A stretch of DNA of 64,000 nucleotides from Mycolicibacterium sp. BiH015 (lineage in GTDB: Bacteria > Actinomycetota > Actinomycetes > Mycobacteriales > Mycobacteriaceae). Shown here one piece after another: positions 34,249 to 42,538 of the stretch (positions are counted from its first letter, which is position 1; each line of letters opens with the position of its first letter). A program made the translations under genes and the position numbers. A model generated the notes under the pieces. That model ran no database searches. It had not been told where the DNA came from and saw only the letters and a list, made by a program, of their open reading frames with translations. The stretch is from assembly GCF_027706845.1 (NCBI RefSeq), contig NZ_JAQGCZ010000005.1, positions 248,001 through 312,000 of the forward strand, in the 5' to 3' direction.

Positions 34249-35448
34249 TCAGCGCCGGTCGCGTGGGCGGTCGTCGTGTGGGAAGAAGCCGGCCAGCGCC
34301 GCAGCCACTTCGACGAGCTTGCGGCGTGCCGCCCGCGACATCTGGGCCGTCCCGGTGATGACGCCGCCCGGCCGCAGACTGCCGTCGAACGGTATCTCGA
34401 CCACCGGTTGGCCGTGCCCCGAGAATTGCTGGGCGAGAACACTTCTCGTGCGTTTGTCGGCGTGACCGTCGGAGTCGTTGAGGGCGACGACGGTGCGTTG
34501 AAGCAGCGTCGTCATGCCCCGCGCGGCCAGCCAGTCGAGGGTCTGCCCCGCCGCGGCGGCACCGTCGAGCCAGGGTGAGGACACCACCACTAGCGCATCC
34601 AGATCGCGAAGTACCTCCTGGGTCACGGGTGAATCCATGGTGGAACTGCAATCGGTCACCACGATGGAGAAGTGTCGGTCGAGCCGGGCGGCGGCTTCGC
34701 GGTAGATCGCCGGATCGAGCACCCGCCGGCGCGCCGGTGTCGCTTCGCCGGCAAGGACGAACAAGCCGGCGGCGTTGTGGCCGAGTCTGTTACGGACGTC
34801 TGCGAACGTTTCCAGGTGCCGGTCTGCCGCGAGCTCCCAAAACGAACCCTGGGCGCTGGGGTCCACGCGGCTACCGAGCTTGCCGAAGGCGGTGTCGGCG
34901 TCGATGGCGACGACGCGGTCGTCCGGCCGCAGTTCGGCCAGTAGCGAGCCGATACACGCCGACACGGTGGTCTTACCGACCCCGCCCTTGCCCATCACGC
35001 CGATCTTGAACTGCCCGCGTAGAGGCCCACGGATCACGGCCTCCAGCTCGGCGTGCCTGCGTTCCTCGGGAGACGGCCCGAGATTCACCAGACCGAAGGT
35101 CGCCCTGTAGAGGACAGCTCGCCATCCGTGACCGGGGACGGCTCTGCGGGTCGGGACGAGCTGATCCGGACGGATGCGTTCGGCGTAGGACGTTGGCGGT
35201 TGGTGCGCCTGCGGGTGCTGAGGCCAGGCCGGCCGGGGAGGGCTGATCGGGGGAGGTGACGAATACGGAGGTACCGGGCGGGTCGGTGTCGACCAACCCA
35301 GCTGTCGAGTGTCGCCCGATCCCTCGTGGCGGTACCCAGGAGCCGCGGTCTGACGGAACATCCCCCGCGTTTCCGGTGGTGGAGGCAACGCCGGGGATCG
35401 ATCGGTCACGGGCTCGTTGTCCCGCGCGGTCTCGTCGCGGTCGGTCAC
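34249..35448 (-). CDS. Proline-rich MinD/ParA-like ATPase of ESX loci (EspI/Rv3860 type)
   Basis: 399 residues. An acidic/Pro-rich disordered N-terminus (about 1-115) is followed by GWRAVLYRATFGLVNLGPSPEERR, a segment shared with EspI-like proteins, then a deviant Walker A KGGVGKTT, AIDADTAFGKLG and the SIMIBI ATPase core. Such proteins lie in several ESX loci and near whiB6 in M. tuberculosis (Rv3860); they modulate secretion, but the mechanism is unclear. Two adjacent GTG codons (35451, 35448) follow AGGAGGAG. Confidence 0.85.
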   Translation of the reverse strand: MTDRDETARDNEPVTDRSPALPPPPETRGMFRQTAAPGYRHEGSGDTRQLGWSTPTRPVPPYSSPPPISPPRPAWPQHPQAHQPPTSYAERIRPDQLVPTRRAVPGHGWRAVLYRATFGLVNLGPSPEERRHAELEAVIRGPLRGQFKIGVMGKGGVGKTTVSACIGSLLAELRPDDRVVAIDADTAFGKLGSRVDPSAQGSFWELAADRHLETFADVRNRLGHNAAGLFVLAGEATPARRRVLDPAIYREAAARLDRHFSIVVTDCSSTMDSPVTQEVLRDLDALVVVSSPWLDGAAAAGQTLDWLAARGMTTLLQRTVVALNDSDGHADKRTRSVLAQQFSGHGQPVVEIPFDGSLRPGGVITGTAQMSRAARRKLVEVAAALAGFFPHDDRPRDRR

Positions 35449-35889
35449 CACCCGTCTCCTCCTCACTGTTGCGGTACAGGCCATTCGAGGCCAGGCTAAT
35501 GGCATGGCGAGCCCAGCAAACGACACCTCCGGACCGTCCTCGGGAAGGGCGGGGTTGGTCGCTCCCTGAGGGCGGACCACGGCGCGTGACGCGCGACGCC
35601 GGCCGCTGAACAGTGCGCGGCTACCTGGATGCGTTTGCTGGCTGCCTGATACAGCACGCTGAGGGATTTCATGAGGTAACTGTCCAGGCAATCGCTTCCG
35701 ATCGCAGCCATGGCGCAGGGTGACGAATTGGTGTCATGAGTACTGGATTTCCGCTGGTAGGCTCCCGGTGGAAGGGGTGCGACACATGGTTATGCTTGGC
35801 GGCTCAAAGTGGTCTGGCAAAGGCAATGGGACCGTGCGATCCGACGGTGCCGAGCAGACCTGGCGCGACACGGGTCGGTTCGTGCGCTG
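35449..35889. other. Gap upstream of the espG1 remnant, no gene seen
   Basis: 441 nt between the MinD-like gene and the espG1 fragment, where espE and espF would be expected in an intact ESX-1 locus. No espE or espF reading could be found in any frame. A 34-codon ORF (35786-35890) ends in TGATG onto the espG1 ATG but resembles nothing I know. The rest shows frequent stops in all frames. Confidence 0.6.
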
Positions 35890-36252
35890 ATGGCGAGTCC
35901 ACTGTTCGGTGACGCCGAGCCGACCCATTTCGACGATGTGGTGGGCGTCGAGGTGACGATCGACGGAATGCTGGTGATCGCCGACCGGCTCCATCTGGTC
36001 GACTTCCCCCTGTCGCTGGGGATCCTTCCCAACATCCCCTACGAGGATCAACGCAAGATCGTCTGGGACCAGGTGGCCCGCGACTTGACTGCTCAAGGCG
36101 TTCTGACCGCCCACGGCGATCCCCACCCTGAAGTCGCAGCCATGGTCGATGCACTGAGCCGGCCCGATCGAACCCTGGACTGCCGGTGGTGGCGCCGCGA
36201 CCACGATGGCAAGATGGTGCGCTTCGTGGTGTGCCGCAAGGGGGAGGCCTAA
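35890..36252 (+). pseudogene. espG1: espG1 remnant: N-terminal 120 codons only
   Basis: EspG proteins are cytosolic chaperones for PE/PPE and other ESX substrates, about 280 residues long. The fragment starts cleanly (MASPLFGDAEPTHFDDVVGV) and keeps the EspG1 blocks EVTIDGMLVIADRLHLVDFP, GILPNIPYEDQRKIVWDQV, TAQGVL and RWWRRDHDGKMVRFVVCRKG. It then ends at a TAA after GEA. Everything beyond the first ~40% of the fold is missing, and the downstream DNA is fructose-PTS sequence, so this is a deletion endpoint rather than a frameshift. Unlikely to be functional. Confidence 0.88.
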
Positions 36253-36256
36253 GGGG

Positions 36257-36303
36257 GTCCCGGTAGGGGTCATTCCGCTTTCTTCCGGCGACCCCACCGG
36301 GAC
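36257..36303. terminator. Inverted repeat between espG1 remnant and ptsH
   Basis: Arms 36257-36271 and 36290-36303 (GTCCCGGTAGGGGTC and GACCCCACCGGGAC) pair over 14 bp with one bulged A, around an 18-nt loop. There is no T run. It probably ends the ptsH transcript and marks the junction just beyond the deletion endpoint. Confidence 0.7.
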
Positions 36304-36311
36304 GACAGCGG

Positions 36312-36569
36312 TCAGGCGTCGAGGTCCTTCTGCACCAATTCGGCGATGGTGGCCAGCGCGGACTCGTCGTCGGAGGCAACGGTCACCTCGGCCCCGTTCC
36401 CGGCGCCGAGGGTCATGATCATCAGTGCCGAGCCGGCGTCGACGGGCTCACCCCCGTCGACCGAGAGGGTGACGGGCACACCGGCCTCGACCACGGCCTC
36501 GGCGATGATCGCGGCGGGGCGGGCGTGCAGGCCGATGGACGAGCCGACGATGACGGTTTTGCTGGGCAT
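36312..36569 (-). CDS. ptsH: Phosphocarrier protein HPr
   Basis: 85 residues. PTS HPr with phospho-acceptor His in SSIGLHARPA and the second conserved block GSALMIMTLGAGNGAEVTV; the regulatory Ser equivalent lies in that block. It carries phosphate from enzyme I to the fructose EII. Last gene of the minus-strand fruR-fruK-fruA-ptsH operon, 32 nt after fruA. Length is normal for actinobacterial HPr. Confidence 0.95.
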   Translation of the reverse strand: MPSKTVIVGSSIGLHARPAAIIAEAVVEAGVPVTLSVDGGEPVDAGSALMIMTLGAGNGAEVTVASDDESALATIAELVQKDLDA

Positions 36570-36601
36570 GATTCTCCTTTTATCGGTGGTGAATGTAGCG
36601 G

Positions 36602-38572
36602 TCAGGCAGCGACGAGTTCAGGTTCTTTGGCGCCGGCCTTGATGAACTGCTTGGCGGCGACGACCGCGAGCGCGGACGCGATGGTTCCGGCGACGATGGC
36701 GATGACGAATCCGAGCTTGTTGTCGATCGCGAAGAGCACGAAGATGCCGCCGTGAGGGGCCCGCGAGCCGACGCTGAACGCCATGCACAGCGCGCCGGTG
36801 ATGGCCCCGCCGAACATCATCGACGGGATGACGCGCAGCGGATCGGCGGCGGCGAACGGGATGGCGCCTTCGGAGATGAACGACGCCCCGAGAAGCCAAG
36901 CGGCGCGCCCGTTTTCCTTCTCCGGCTCGCTGAACAGATGCGGGCGGATGGTAGTCGCCAGCGCCATGGCCAGAGGCGGCACCATGCCCGCTGCCATGAC
37001 AGCGGCCATGATCTCGAACGCGGCGGTGGTGTCGGCCGCGAGGCCCGCGGTGGCGAACGCGTAGGCGGCCTTGTTGACCGGACCGCCGAGATCGAAGCAC
37101 ATCATCAGGCCGAGGATGATGCCCAGCAAGATCGCCGACGTTCCCGACAGTCCACTGAGCCACTCCGTGAGCCCGGTGTTGATGTTCGCCAGCGGGCGAC
37201 CCACGAAGAAGAACATGACCAGACCGACAGCCAGCGATGCTCCGAGAGGCACGATGACCACCGGCATCAAGCCCCGAAGCCAGCGCGGCACGTTGATACT
37301 GCTGATCCACAGCGCAACGAATCCGGCCAGCACACCGCCGACGATGCCGCCGATGAAGCCGCCGCCGATGAAGACGGCCAGGGCGCCCGCGGTGAAACCG
37401 GGAGCGATGCCGGGCCGGTCAGCGATCGCGAACGATATATAGCCCGCCAGGGCGGGGACAAGGAAGCTGAATGCCAGCCCGCCGAGCGTGAACAGGATCG
37501 CGCCGAGATACTGGGCGAATCCGCCGTCCGGCAGGTTGGTCAGCGAATTGTTGAGTGCGATGTCGTTGCCTGTGTCGGCGATCTCGTAGCCGCCGAACAG
37601 GAAGCCCAGCGCGATCAGCAGACCGCCCGCGGCAACGAACGGGATCATGTAGCTCACGCCGGTCAGCAGGATCTGCCGGGTCCGCGTTCCCCAGCCGACA
37701 TTGCCCGACGGCGCATCAGGTGAGGCCGAACCCGAGCCTTGAACCCGTGCTGCGTTCGGGTTGTCCGATGCGGCAACGGCTTCGGCGATCATCTTGGCCG
37801 GCTCGTTGATGGCGCGCTTGACGCCGGATGCAATCACGGGCTTGCCGGCGAAGCGGCCCTTGTCCTTCACACCGACGTCGGTGGCGAAGATGACGGCGTC
37901 GGCCTTGGCGATGGTGTCAGCGGGAATCGGCGTGCTGCCCGAGGAACCCTGGGTCTCGACGACGAGCGTGACGCCGGCGTCCTTGGCTGCTTGGCTCAGC
38001 GAGTCGGCCGCCATGTAGGTGTGGGCGATGCCGGTCGGGCAGGCGGTGATCGCGATGAGCGTCTTGGCGGCGGGCTTCTCGGCAGCCGCGGCAGGCGCTG
38101 CCGCGGGCGCCGGATTGACCACCCCTTCGACCAGGCCGACCACCTCGTCGGCCGACGAGGCGTTGCGCAGGGATTCGACGAAGTCCTTGCGCACCAAAGC
38201 CCTTGCCAGACTGGACAACAGCTTCATGTGCTCCTGGCCGCCGGAATCCGGCGCGGCGATCAGGAAGGCCAGATCCGCCGGGCCGTCCGGCGCGCCGAAG
38301 TCCACGCCCGGCTTGAGCCGGGCGAATCCGATGGTGGGCGTGTCGACATACGGCGATCGGCAGTGAGGGATCGCGATGCCGCCGGGAAGCCCGGTGGCCG
38401 ACTGTGCTTCCCGCGCCATCGCCGCGCCGACGAGCCCCTCGGCGTCGTGGGTTCGCCCTGCTGCAGCGAGGGTTTCGACGAGGCGCGTGATGACGGCCTG
38501 CTTGTCACCGTCGACTGCGGCATCGAGGAGCACCAGATCGCGGGTGATGATCGGGGTGGTGGAGGTGGTCAT
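36602..38572 (-). CDS. fruA: PTS fructose-specific EIIABC
   Basis: 656 residues, three domains in one chain. EIIA at about 1-150 with active His in AIPHCRSPYVDTP; EIIB at about 170-270 with active Cys in ITACPTGIAHTYMAA; EIIC from about 300 on with eight or more membrane segments and FDLGGPVNKAAY. Imports fructose as fructose-1-phosphate. An Ala/Pro linker joins IIA to IIB. Downstream of fruK by 21 nt. Confidence 0.95.
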   Translation of the reverse strand: MTTSTTPIITRDLVLLDAAVDGDKQAVITRLVETLAAAGRTHDAEGLVGAAMAREAQSATGLPGGIAIPHCRSPYVDTPTIGFARLKPGVDFGAPDGPADLAFLIAAPDSGGQEHMKLLSSLARALVRKDFVESLRNASSADEVVGLVEGVVNPAPAAAPAAAAEKPAAKTLIAITACPTGIAHTYMAADSLSQAAKDAGVTLVVETQGSSGSTPIPADTIAKADAVIFATDVGVKDKGRFAGKPVIASGVKRAINEPAKMIAEAVAASDNPNAARVQGSGSASPDAPSGNVGWGTRTRQILLTGVSYMIPFVAAGGLLIALGFLFGGYEIADTGNDIALNNSLTNLPDGGFAQYLGAILFTLGGLAFSFLVPALAGYISFAIADRPGIAPGFTAGALAVFIGGGFIGGIVGGVLAGFVALWISSINVPRWLRGLMPVVIVPLGASLAVGLVMFFFVGRPLANINTGLTEWLSGLSGTSAILLGIILGLMMCFDLGGPVNKAAYAFATAGLAADTTAAFEIMAAVMAAGMVPPLAMALATTIRPHLFSEPEKENGRAAWLLGASFISEGAIPFAAADPLRVIPSMMFGGAITGALCMAFSVGSRAPHGGIFVLFAIDNKLGFVIAIVAGTIASALAVVAAKQFIKAGAKEPELVAA

Positions 38573-38593
38573 GGAACTACCTTGTCTGTTGTA

Positions 38594-39571
38594 CTACTGA
38601 GTGGCGGGGATGGGTGAAATCGGCGACACCGCAACGGCGTTCAGATCGATCTCGGCTGGGGAGGGCAGCGTCGTGCCGGGGAGTGCGGCGGCGGCGCTGC
38701 CGTATGCGACGGCCATCTGGAGCCGTTGTGGTGGGACCGCGCCACCGACCTCGGCGCGCACGTATCCCGCCAGCGAGGAGTCGCCGGCGCCGACGGTGCT
38801 GCGGGGCGTGATGGGTGGCGGACTCGCCATCCAGGCGCCGTTGCCGTCGACCAGGACCGCCCCGGCGGCACCGAGGGTGGCCAGTACGGCGCCGACTCCC
38901 CGGTCGATCAGTTGCCGGGCCGCAGCCACGACTGGTGTCGGATCCCCCTGAGCGACTGCATCTTCGAGCGCCTCCGACGACAGGTTGAGAACACTGGCCA
39001 GCTCCTCGGCGTTCGGCTTGACGAGGTCTGGTGCACCACGGTCCAGTGAGCCCATCAGCGCGGCCAGCGGTGCATCGGAGGTATCGACGGCCACCCGGCA
39101 GGGTCGTGACGAGAGCCGCGCGACGACGTCTGCATACCAGGACGCGGGCATGCCGGGCGGCAGAGAGCCAGACATCACGACCCAGTCGGCGTCCGCGGCG
39201 GCCTCGATGACGACGTCGGTGAACGTCGTCAACGTGGCTCCATCGATCATTGCGCCGGGCTCGTTGATCTTGGTGGTGGTGCCGTCCTGCTCGGTGATCG
39301 TCAGGTTGGTTCGGGCCGGCTGATCGGTCGTCACGATCTGATAGGGGACGGCGGCGTTCGCCAGCGCGGTGAGCAGCGGGTCGTTCACGGCGGCAGGCAG
39401 CACCGCCAGCGCATCGACACCTGCCATCGTCAGCACCTTGGCGACGTTGACCCCTTTGCCGCCAGCCTGATTCGTCACCGATGTGACGCGGTGCACGGCG
39501 CCGCGCGTCAGCGGGGACGGCAACGTCACGGTGCGGTCGATGCTCGGGTTGGGGGTGACGGTCACGATCAC
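38594..39571 (-). CDS. fruK: 1-phosphofructokinase
   Basis: Converts the fructose-1-phosphate made by FruA to fructose-1,6-bisphosphate. 325 residues, PfkB fold: TPNPSIDRTV at the start, GGKGVNVAKVL, MSGSLPPGM, and the C-terminal anion hole with catalytic Asp TVGAGDSSLAGYV. Starts at a GTG that overlaps the fruR stop (GTGA). Length is normal. Confidence 0.95.
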   Translation of the reverse strand: MIVTVTPNPSIDRTVTLPSPLTRGAVHRVTSVTNQAGGKGVNVAKVLTMAGVDALAVLPAAVNDPLLTALANAAVPYQIVTTDQPARTNLTITEQDGTTTKINEPGAMIDGATLTTFTDVVIEAAADADWVVMSGSLPPGMPASWYADVVARLSSRPCRVAVDTSDAPLAALMGSLDRGAPDLVKPNAEELASVLNLSSEALEDAVAQGDPTPVVAAARQLIDRGVGAVLATLGAAGAVLVDGNGAWMASPPPITPRSTVGAGDSSLAGYVRAEVGGAVPPQRLQMAVAYGSAAAALPGTTLPSPAEIDLNAVAVSPISPIPATQ

Positions 39572-40347
39572 GGTTGGCCTCCTGCGCAGATGACCTCGAC
39601 ACCGCACTCGCTCAGCTCGGCGCTGTCGGCGGCAGAGATCTCGGGGTCGGTGATGAGGGTGTCGACACTGGATATCGGGGCGAAGCTGACGAAGTCTTCG
39701 CGGCCCACCTTGGAGGAATCCGCCGCGACCACCACATAGTTGGCCGCGCGGACCATGGCACGTTTCACGGCGGCTTCCTCGCTGTCAGGCGTGGACAGCC
39801 CGTGGCGCACGCTGATCGCGTTGGTGCCGATGAAGGCGATGTCGACGCGCAGCGTGTCCAGGACGCGCAGCGCCTGCTCCCCGACCGCGGCCTGGGTGAC
39901 ACCGCGGACGCGACCGCCCAACAGTTGCAGAGACACCGACGGGATCGTCGCGAGCCGGGCCGCGATCGGGACGGAGTTGGTCACCACGACGAGCTCCCGG
40001 TCCGTCGGCACCTGCGCGGCGATCCGCATTGTGGTGGTGCCGGCGTCGAGCAGCACGCTCGCGCCGCTGAGCGGGAAGAACTCCGCCGCTGCCGCCGCGA
40101 TCGCGTCTTTGTGCTCGGCGCGGGTCACGTCGCGCTCACCGACGCCCTGCTCGACGAGGTGCAGGGCCCGCACGGGAACCGCGCCGCCGTGCACCCTGCG
40201 GACGATTCCTGCCTTGTCGAGGACGGCGAGATCGCGCCGAACGGTTTCGGTGGTGACGTCGTAGGTCTGCGCGAGTTCGGTCACCGAGGCACGGCCCTTG
40301 GTCATCACCAGCGAGGCAATCGCCTGCTGCCGTTCTTCCGGGTACAT
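39568..40347 (-). CDS. fruR: DeoR-family regulator of the fructose operon
   Basis: 259 residues from MYPEERQQAI, the canonical start of DeoR proteins; an ATG 12 nt earlier has less support. N-terminal HTH (RASVTELAQTYDVTTETVRRDLAVL, then KAGIVRRVHGGA) and C-terminal sugar-phosphate sensor domain with LLDAGTTT and VVAADSSKVGREDF. It probably represses the fru operon and ptsI until fructose-1-phosphate is present. First gene of the operon and divergent from ptsI. Confidence 0.92.
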   Translation of the reverse strand: MYPEERQQAIASLVMTKGRASVTELAQTYDVTTETVRRDLAVLDKAGIVRRVHGGAVPVRALHLVEQGVGERDVTRAEHKDAIAAAAAEFFPLSGASVLLDAGTTTMRIAAQVPTDRELVVVTNSVPIAARLATIPSVSLQLLGGRVRGVTQAAVGEQALRVLDTLRVDIAFIGTNAISVRHGLSTPDSEEAAVKRAMVRAANYVVVAADSSKVGREDFVSFAPISSVDTLITDPEISAADSAELSECGVEVICAGGQP

Positions 40348-40434
40348 GGGACTCCGCACTGAGGGTTCATGTGGATATTGGTGGGACTCGGGCGTCTTTT
40401 TGGTGTTGATATGTTTGGTTTTACTCCTGAACGT

Positions 40435-40470
40435 GTTGACTTGTCAACGGTTTGTTGTAACCTGGTTCAC
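40435..40470 (+). promoter_or_regulatory. ptsI promoter with palindromic operator, apparently leaderless
   Basis: The palindrome GTTGACTTGTCAAC (40435-40448) covers a -35 TTGACT (40436-40441). A -10 TAACCT (40458-40463) follows after 16 nt. The predicted transcription start falls on or next to the ptsI ATG at 40471, and no Shine-Dalgarno precedes that ATG. The palindrome is the likely FruR site. Confidence 0.7.
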
Positions 40471-42156
40471 ATGACTGTGACGTCCCCGCTCACCTCACAC
40501 ACGGTCCTGCACGGTGTTCCCGTTGTGGCCGGAGTTCAGTACGCGCCCGTGATCCGCCCGGGAAAGCTGCCCGACGTCGACCCCGACACTGCGGGCGAGA
40601 TCGGCGAGGAGGAACGCGCCGCAGAAGGTGAGCGCTTCACCGCCGCAGCCGCGGCGGTGGCCGAGAGGTTGCGTGAACGCGCTGCTCACGCCACCGGCGC
40701 GGCCTCCGAAGTGCTCGCGGCCACCGCGACGCTCGCCACCGACCGCGGCTGGCTCGGCGCGGCGGAGAAGCGCATCAAGGACGGTGCTCCGGCCGTCCGC
40801 GCCGTCAACGGCGCCATCGACCAGTTCGTCGAGATGTTCACCAAGCTCGGCGGACTCATGGCCGAGCGTGTCACCGACCTGCGCGATATCCGCGACCGCG
40901 TGGTCGCCGAGCTGAAGGGTCTGCCGGAGCCGGGCGTACCGCTGCCCGACGAGCCGTCGATCCTGTGCGCCGAGGACCTCGCGCCTGCCGATACCGCCGG
41001 CCTCGACCCGGAGCTCGTCGTCGCCCTGGCCACCACGCTCGGCGGTCCGACGAGCCACACCGCGATCATCGCCCGCCAGCTCGGCATCCCGTGCGTCGTA
41101 GCCGTCGCCGGTCTCGATGACGTGCCTGCCGGCACGATGGTTCTCGTCGACGGCACCCGCGGCACCGTCACCGTTTCCCCCGACGAAGGGCCGGCCCGCG
41201 AAGCCGTCGCCGAGGCCAAGCGCGTGGCCGAGGCGGCGGCCAACTGGTCGGGTCCTGGCACCACCGCGGACGGGCACGCCGTCGCCGTGCTCGCCAACGT
41301 CCAGGACGGTGCGGCCGCGCGGTCGGCCCGTCAAACTCCGGCAGAGGGCGTCGGCCTGTTCCGCACCGAGCTCTGCTTCCTCAACACCGACACCGAACCC
41401 ACCGTGGACGAGCAGGCGACCATCTATGCGGAGGTGCTCGAGGCATTCGCCGGGAACAAGGTGGTCATCCGAACGCTCGACGCCGGCTCGGACAAACCGC
41501 TCAAGTTCGCAGGACACCCCGACGAGGCCAATCCCGCCCTCGGGGTCCGCGGAATCCGCATCGCCACCAACAACCCCGGTCTCCTGGACCACCAGCTCGA
41601 AGCCATCGCGAAGGCAGCCGAACGCACCGGCAATCCGCCCTGGGTCATGGCGCCGATGATCGCCACGGCGGAGGAGGCGAAGAACTTCGCCGACAAGGCA
41701 CGCTCACACGGACTGACACCGGGCGTGATGATCGAGGTGCCCGCCGCCGCGCTCCTGGCCGACCGGGTCCTCGAGCATGTCGATTTCCTCTCGATCGGCA
41801 CCAACGATCTCGCGCAGTACACGATGGCGGCTGACCGGATGTCGGCCGAACTGGCGATGCTGACCGATCCGTGGCAGCCCGCCGTACTGGCCCTCGTCGC
41901 CATGACGGTGAAAGCCGGTGCCGCCGTTGGTAAACCGGTCGGTGTGTGTGGTGAAGCGGCCGCTGATCCGCTGCTCGCGTGTGTTCTGACCGGATTCGGT
42001 GTCACCTCACTGTCGGCGGCTGCGGCAGCTGTCCAGGGGGTGGGCGCCAAGCTCGCACACGTCACGCTGCAGCAGTGCCGCGATGCGGCCGAGGCCGTGC
42101 TCGGCACTGCCAGTGCCGCGGAAGCCCGGGCCGCGGCGCTGGCCGTGCTGGGTTAG
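40471..42156 (+). CDS. ptsI: PTS enzyme I
   Basis: 561 residues. Phosphoenolpyruvate-protein phosphotransferase: active His in TLGGPTSHTAIIARQLGIP (near residue 200), phospho-His domain ahead of it, and the PEP-binding barrel with EGVGLFRTELCFL, RTLDAGSDKPL and the Cys loop PVGVCGEAAADP. Phosphorylates HPr. Monocistronic, divergent from the rest of the PTS genes. The start is the ATG of MTVTSPLTSH; longer readings run through the promoter. Confidence 0.95.
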   Translation: MTVTSPLTSHTVLHGVPVVAGVQYAPVIRPGKLPDVDPDTAGEIGEEERAAEGERFTAAAAAVAERLRERAAHATGAASEVLAATATLATDRGWLGAAEKRIKDGAPAVRAVNGAIDQFVEMFTKLGGLMAERVTDLRDIRDRVVAELKGLPEPGVPLPDEPSILCAEDLAPADTAGLDPELVVALATTLGGPTSHTAIIARQLGIPCVVAVAGLDDVPAGTMVLVDGTRGTVTVSPDEGPAREAVAEAKRVAEAAANWSGPGTTADGHAVAVLANVQDGAAARSARQTPAEGVGLFRTELCFLNTDTEPTVDEQATIYAEVLEAFAGNKVVIRTLDAGSDKPLKFAGHPDEANPALGVRGIRIATNNPGLLDHQLEAIAKAAERTGNPPWVMAPMIATAEEAKNFADKARSHGLTPGVMIEVPAAALLADRVLEHVDFLSIGTNDLAQYTMAADRMSAELAMLTDPWQPAVLALVAMTVKAGAAVGKPVGVCGEAAADPLLACVLTGFGVTSLSAAAAAVQGVGAKLAHVTLQQCRDAAEAVLGTASAAEARAAALAVLG

Positions 42157-42401
42157 ACGGTCCACCCCGTTTCCTGTGGCCAGGATTCGACGTCGCTGCT
42201 CCCGTTGCGCAGCGTCACGAAGGCATAGCCCTCGTCGGTCGCCACGGCGGTGGTATCGGCGTACACCCGCCGCGCTTCCTCCTCGGATCCCCGAACGACG
42301 GATCGTTCCTCGGCGCCCTTATCGGGATCACCGCGGTCGTACAGCGTCGCGACCACGACCTCCCAGGCATCCGATGAATCCGGCTCATGTGCGTGCGCCA
42401 T
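42153..42401 (-). CDS. Small acidic protein, unknown function
   Basis: 82 residues: MAHAHEPDSSDAWEVVVATLYDRGD, then SEEEARRVYADTTAVATDEGYAFVTLRNG and SWPQETGWTV. The alternating strand-helix look resembles the small hypothetical proteins frequent in mycobacteria; no name can be given. Its stop overlaps the ptsI stop (convergent). GGAGGGA precedes the ATG. Divergent from the pirin gene at 42539. Confidence 0.75.
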   Translation of the reverse strand: MAHAHEPDSSDAWEVVVATLYDRGDPDKGAEERSVVRGSEEEARRVYADTTAVATDEGYAFVTLRNGSSDVESWPQETGWTV

Positions 42402-42512
42402 CGGTCCCTCCTTTCGCCAACGACGGACATACCCGGCTTTGCGATGCTGATGTCCGCCCGTCCCGCATTCGGCTGAGCCACACACCCGACGACCGGCCGG
42501 GAAGGAATTAAT

Positions 42513-42526
42513 CGGACTGCAGTCCG
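42513..42526. promoter_or_regulatory. 14-bp palindrome upstream of the second pirin gene
   Basis: CGGACTGCAGTCCG is a perfect palindrome, and the flanking AA/TT extends it to 20 bp with one mismatched pair. It ends 12 nt before the pirin ATG and lies between divergent genes, a natural operator position. The binding protein is unknown; the TetR encoded at 45793-46359 is one candidate. Confidence 0.6.
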
Positions 42527-42538
42527 GTTGTTGAGAAC

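Noticed and set aside
35786..35890. 34-codon ORF ahead of the espG1 fragment as a remnant of espF
   Set aside because: No resemblance to EspF or EspE in sequence; TGATG contact with espG1 alone is not enough.
36206..36418. Continuation of espG1 in another frame
   Set aside because: Downstream sequence is the reverse strand of ptsH and contains none of the EspG C-terminal blocks.
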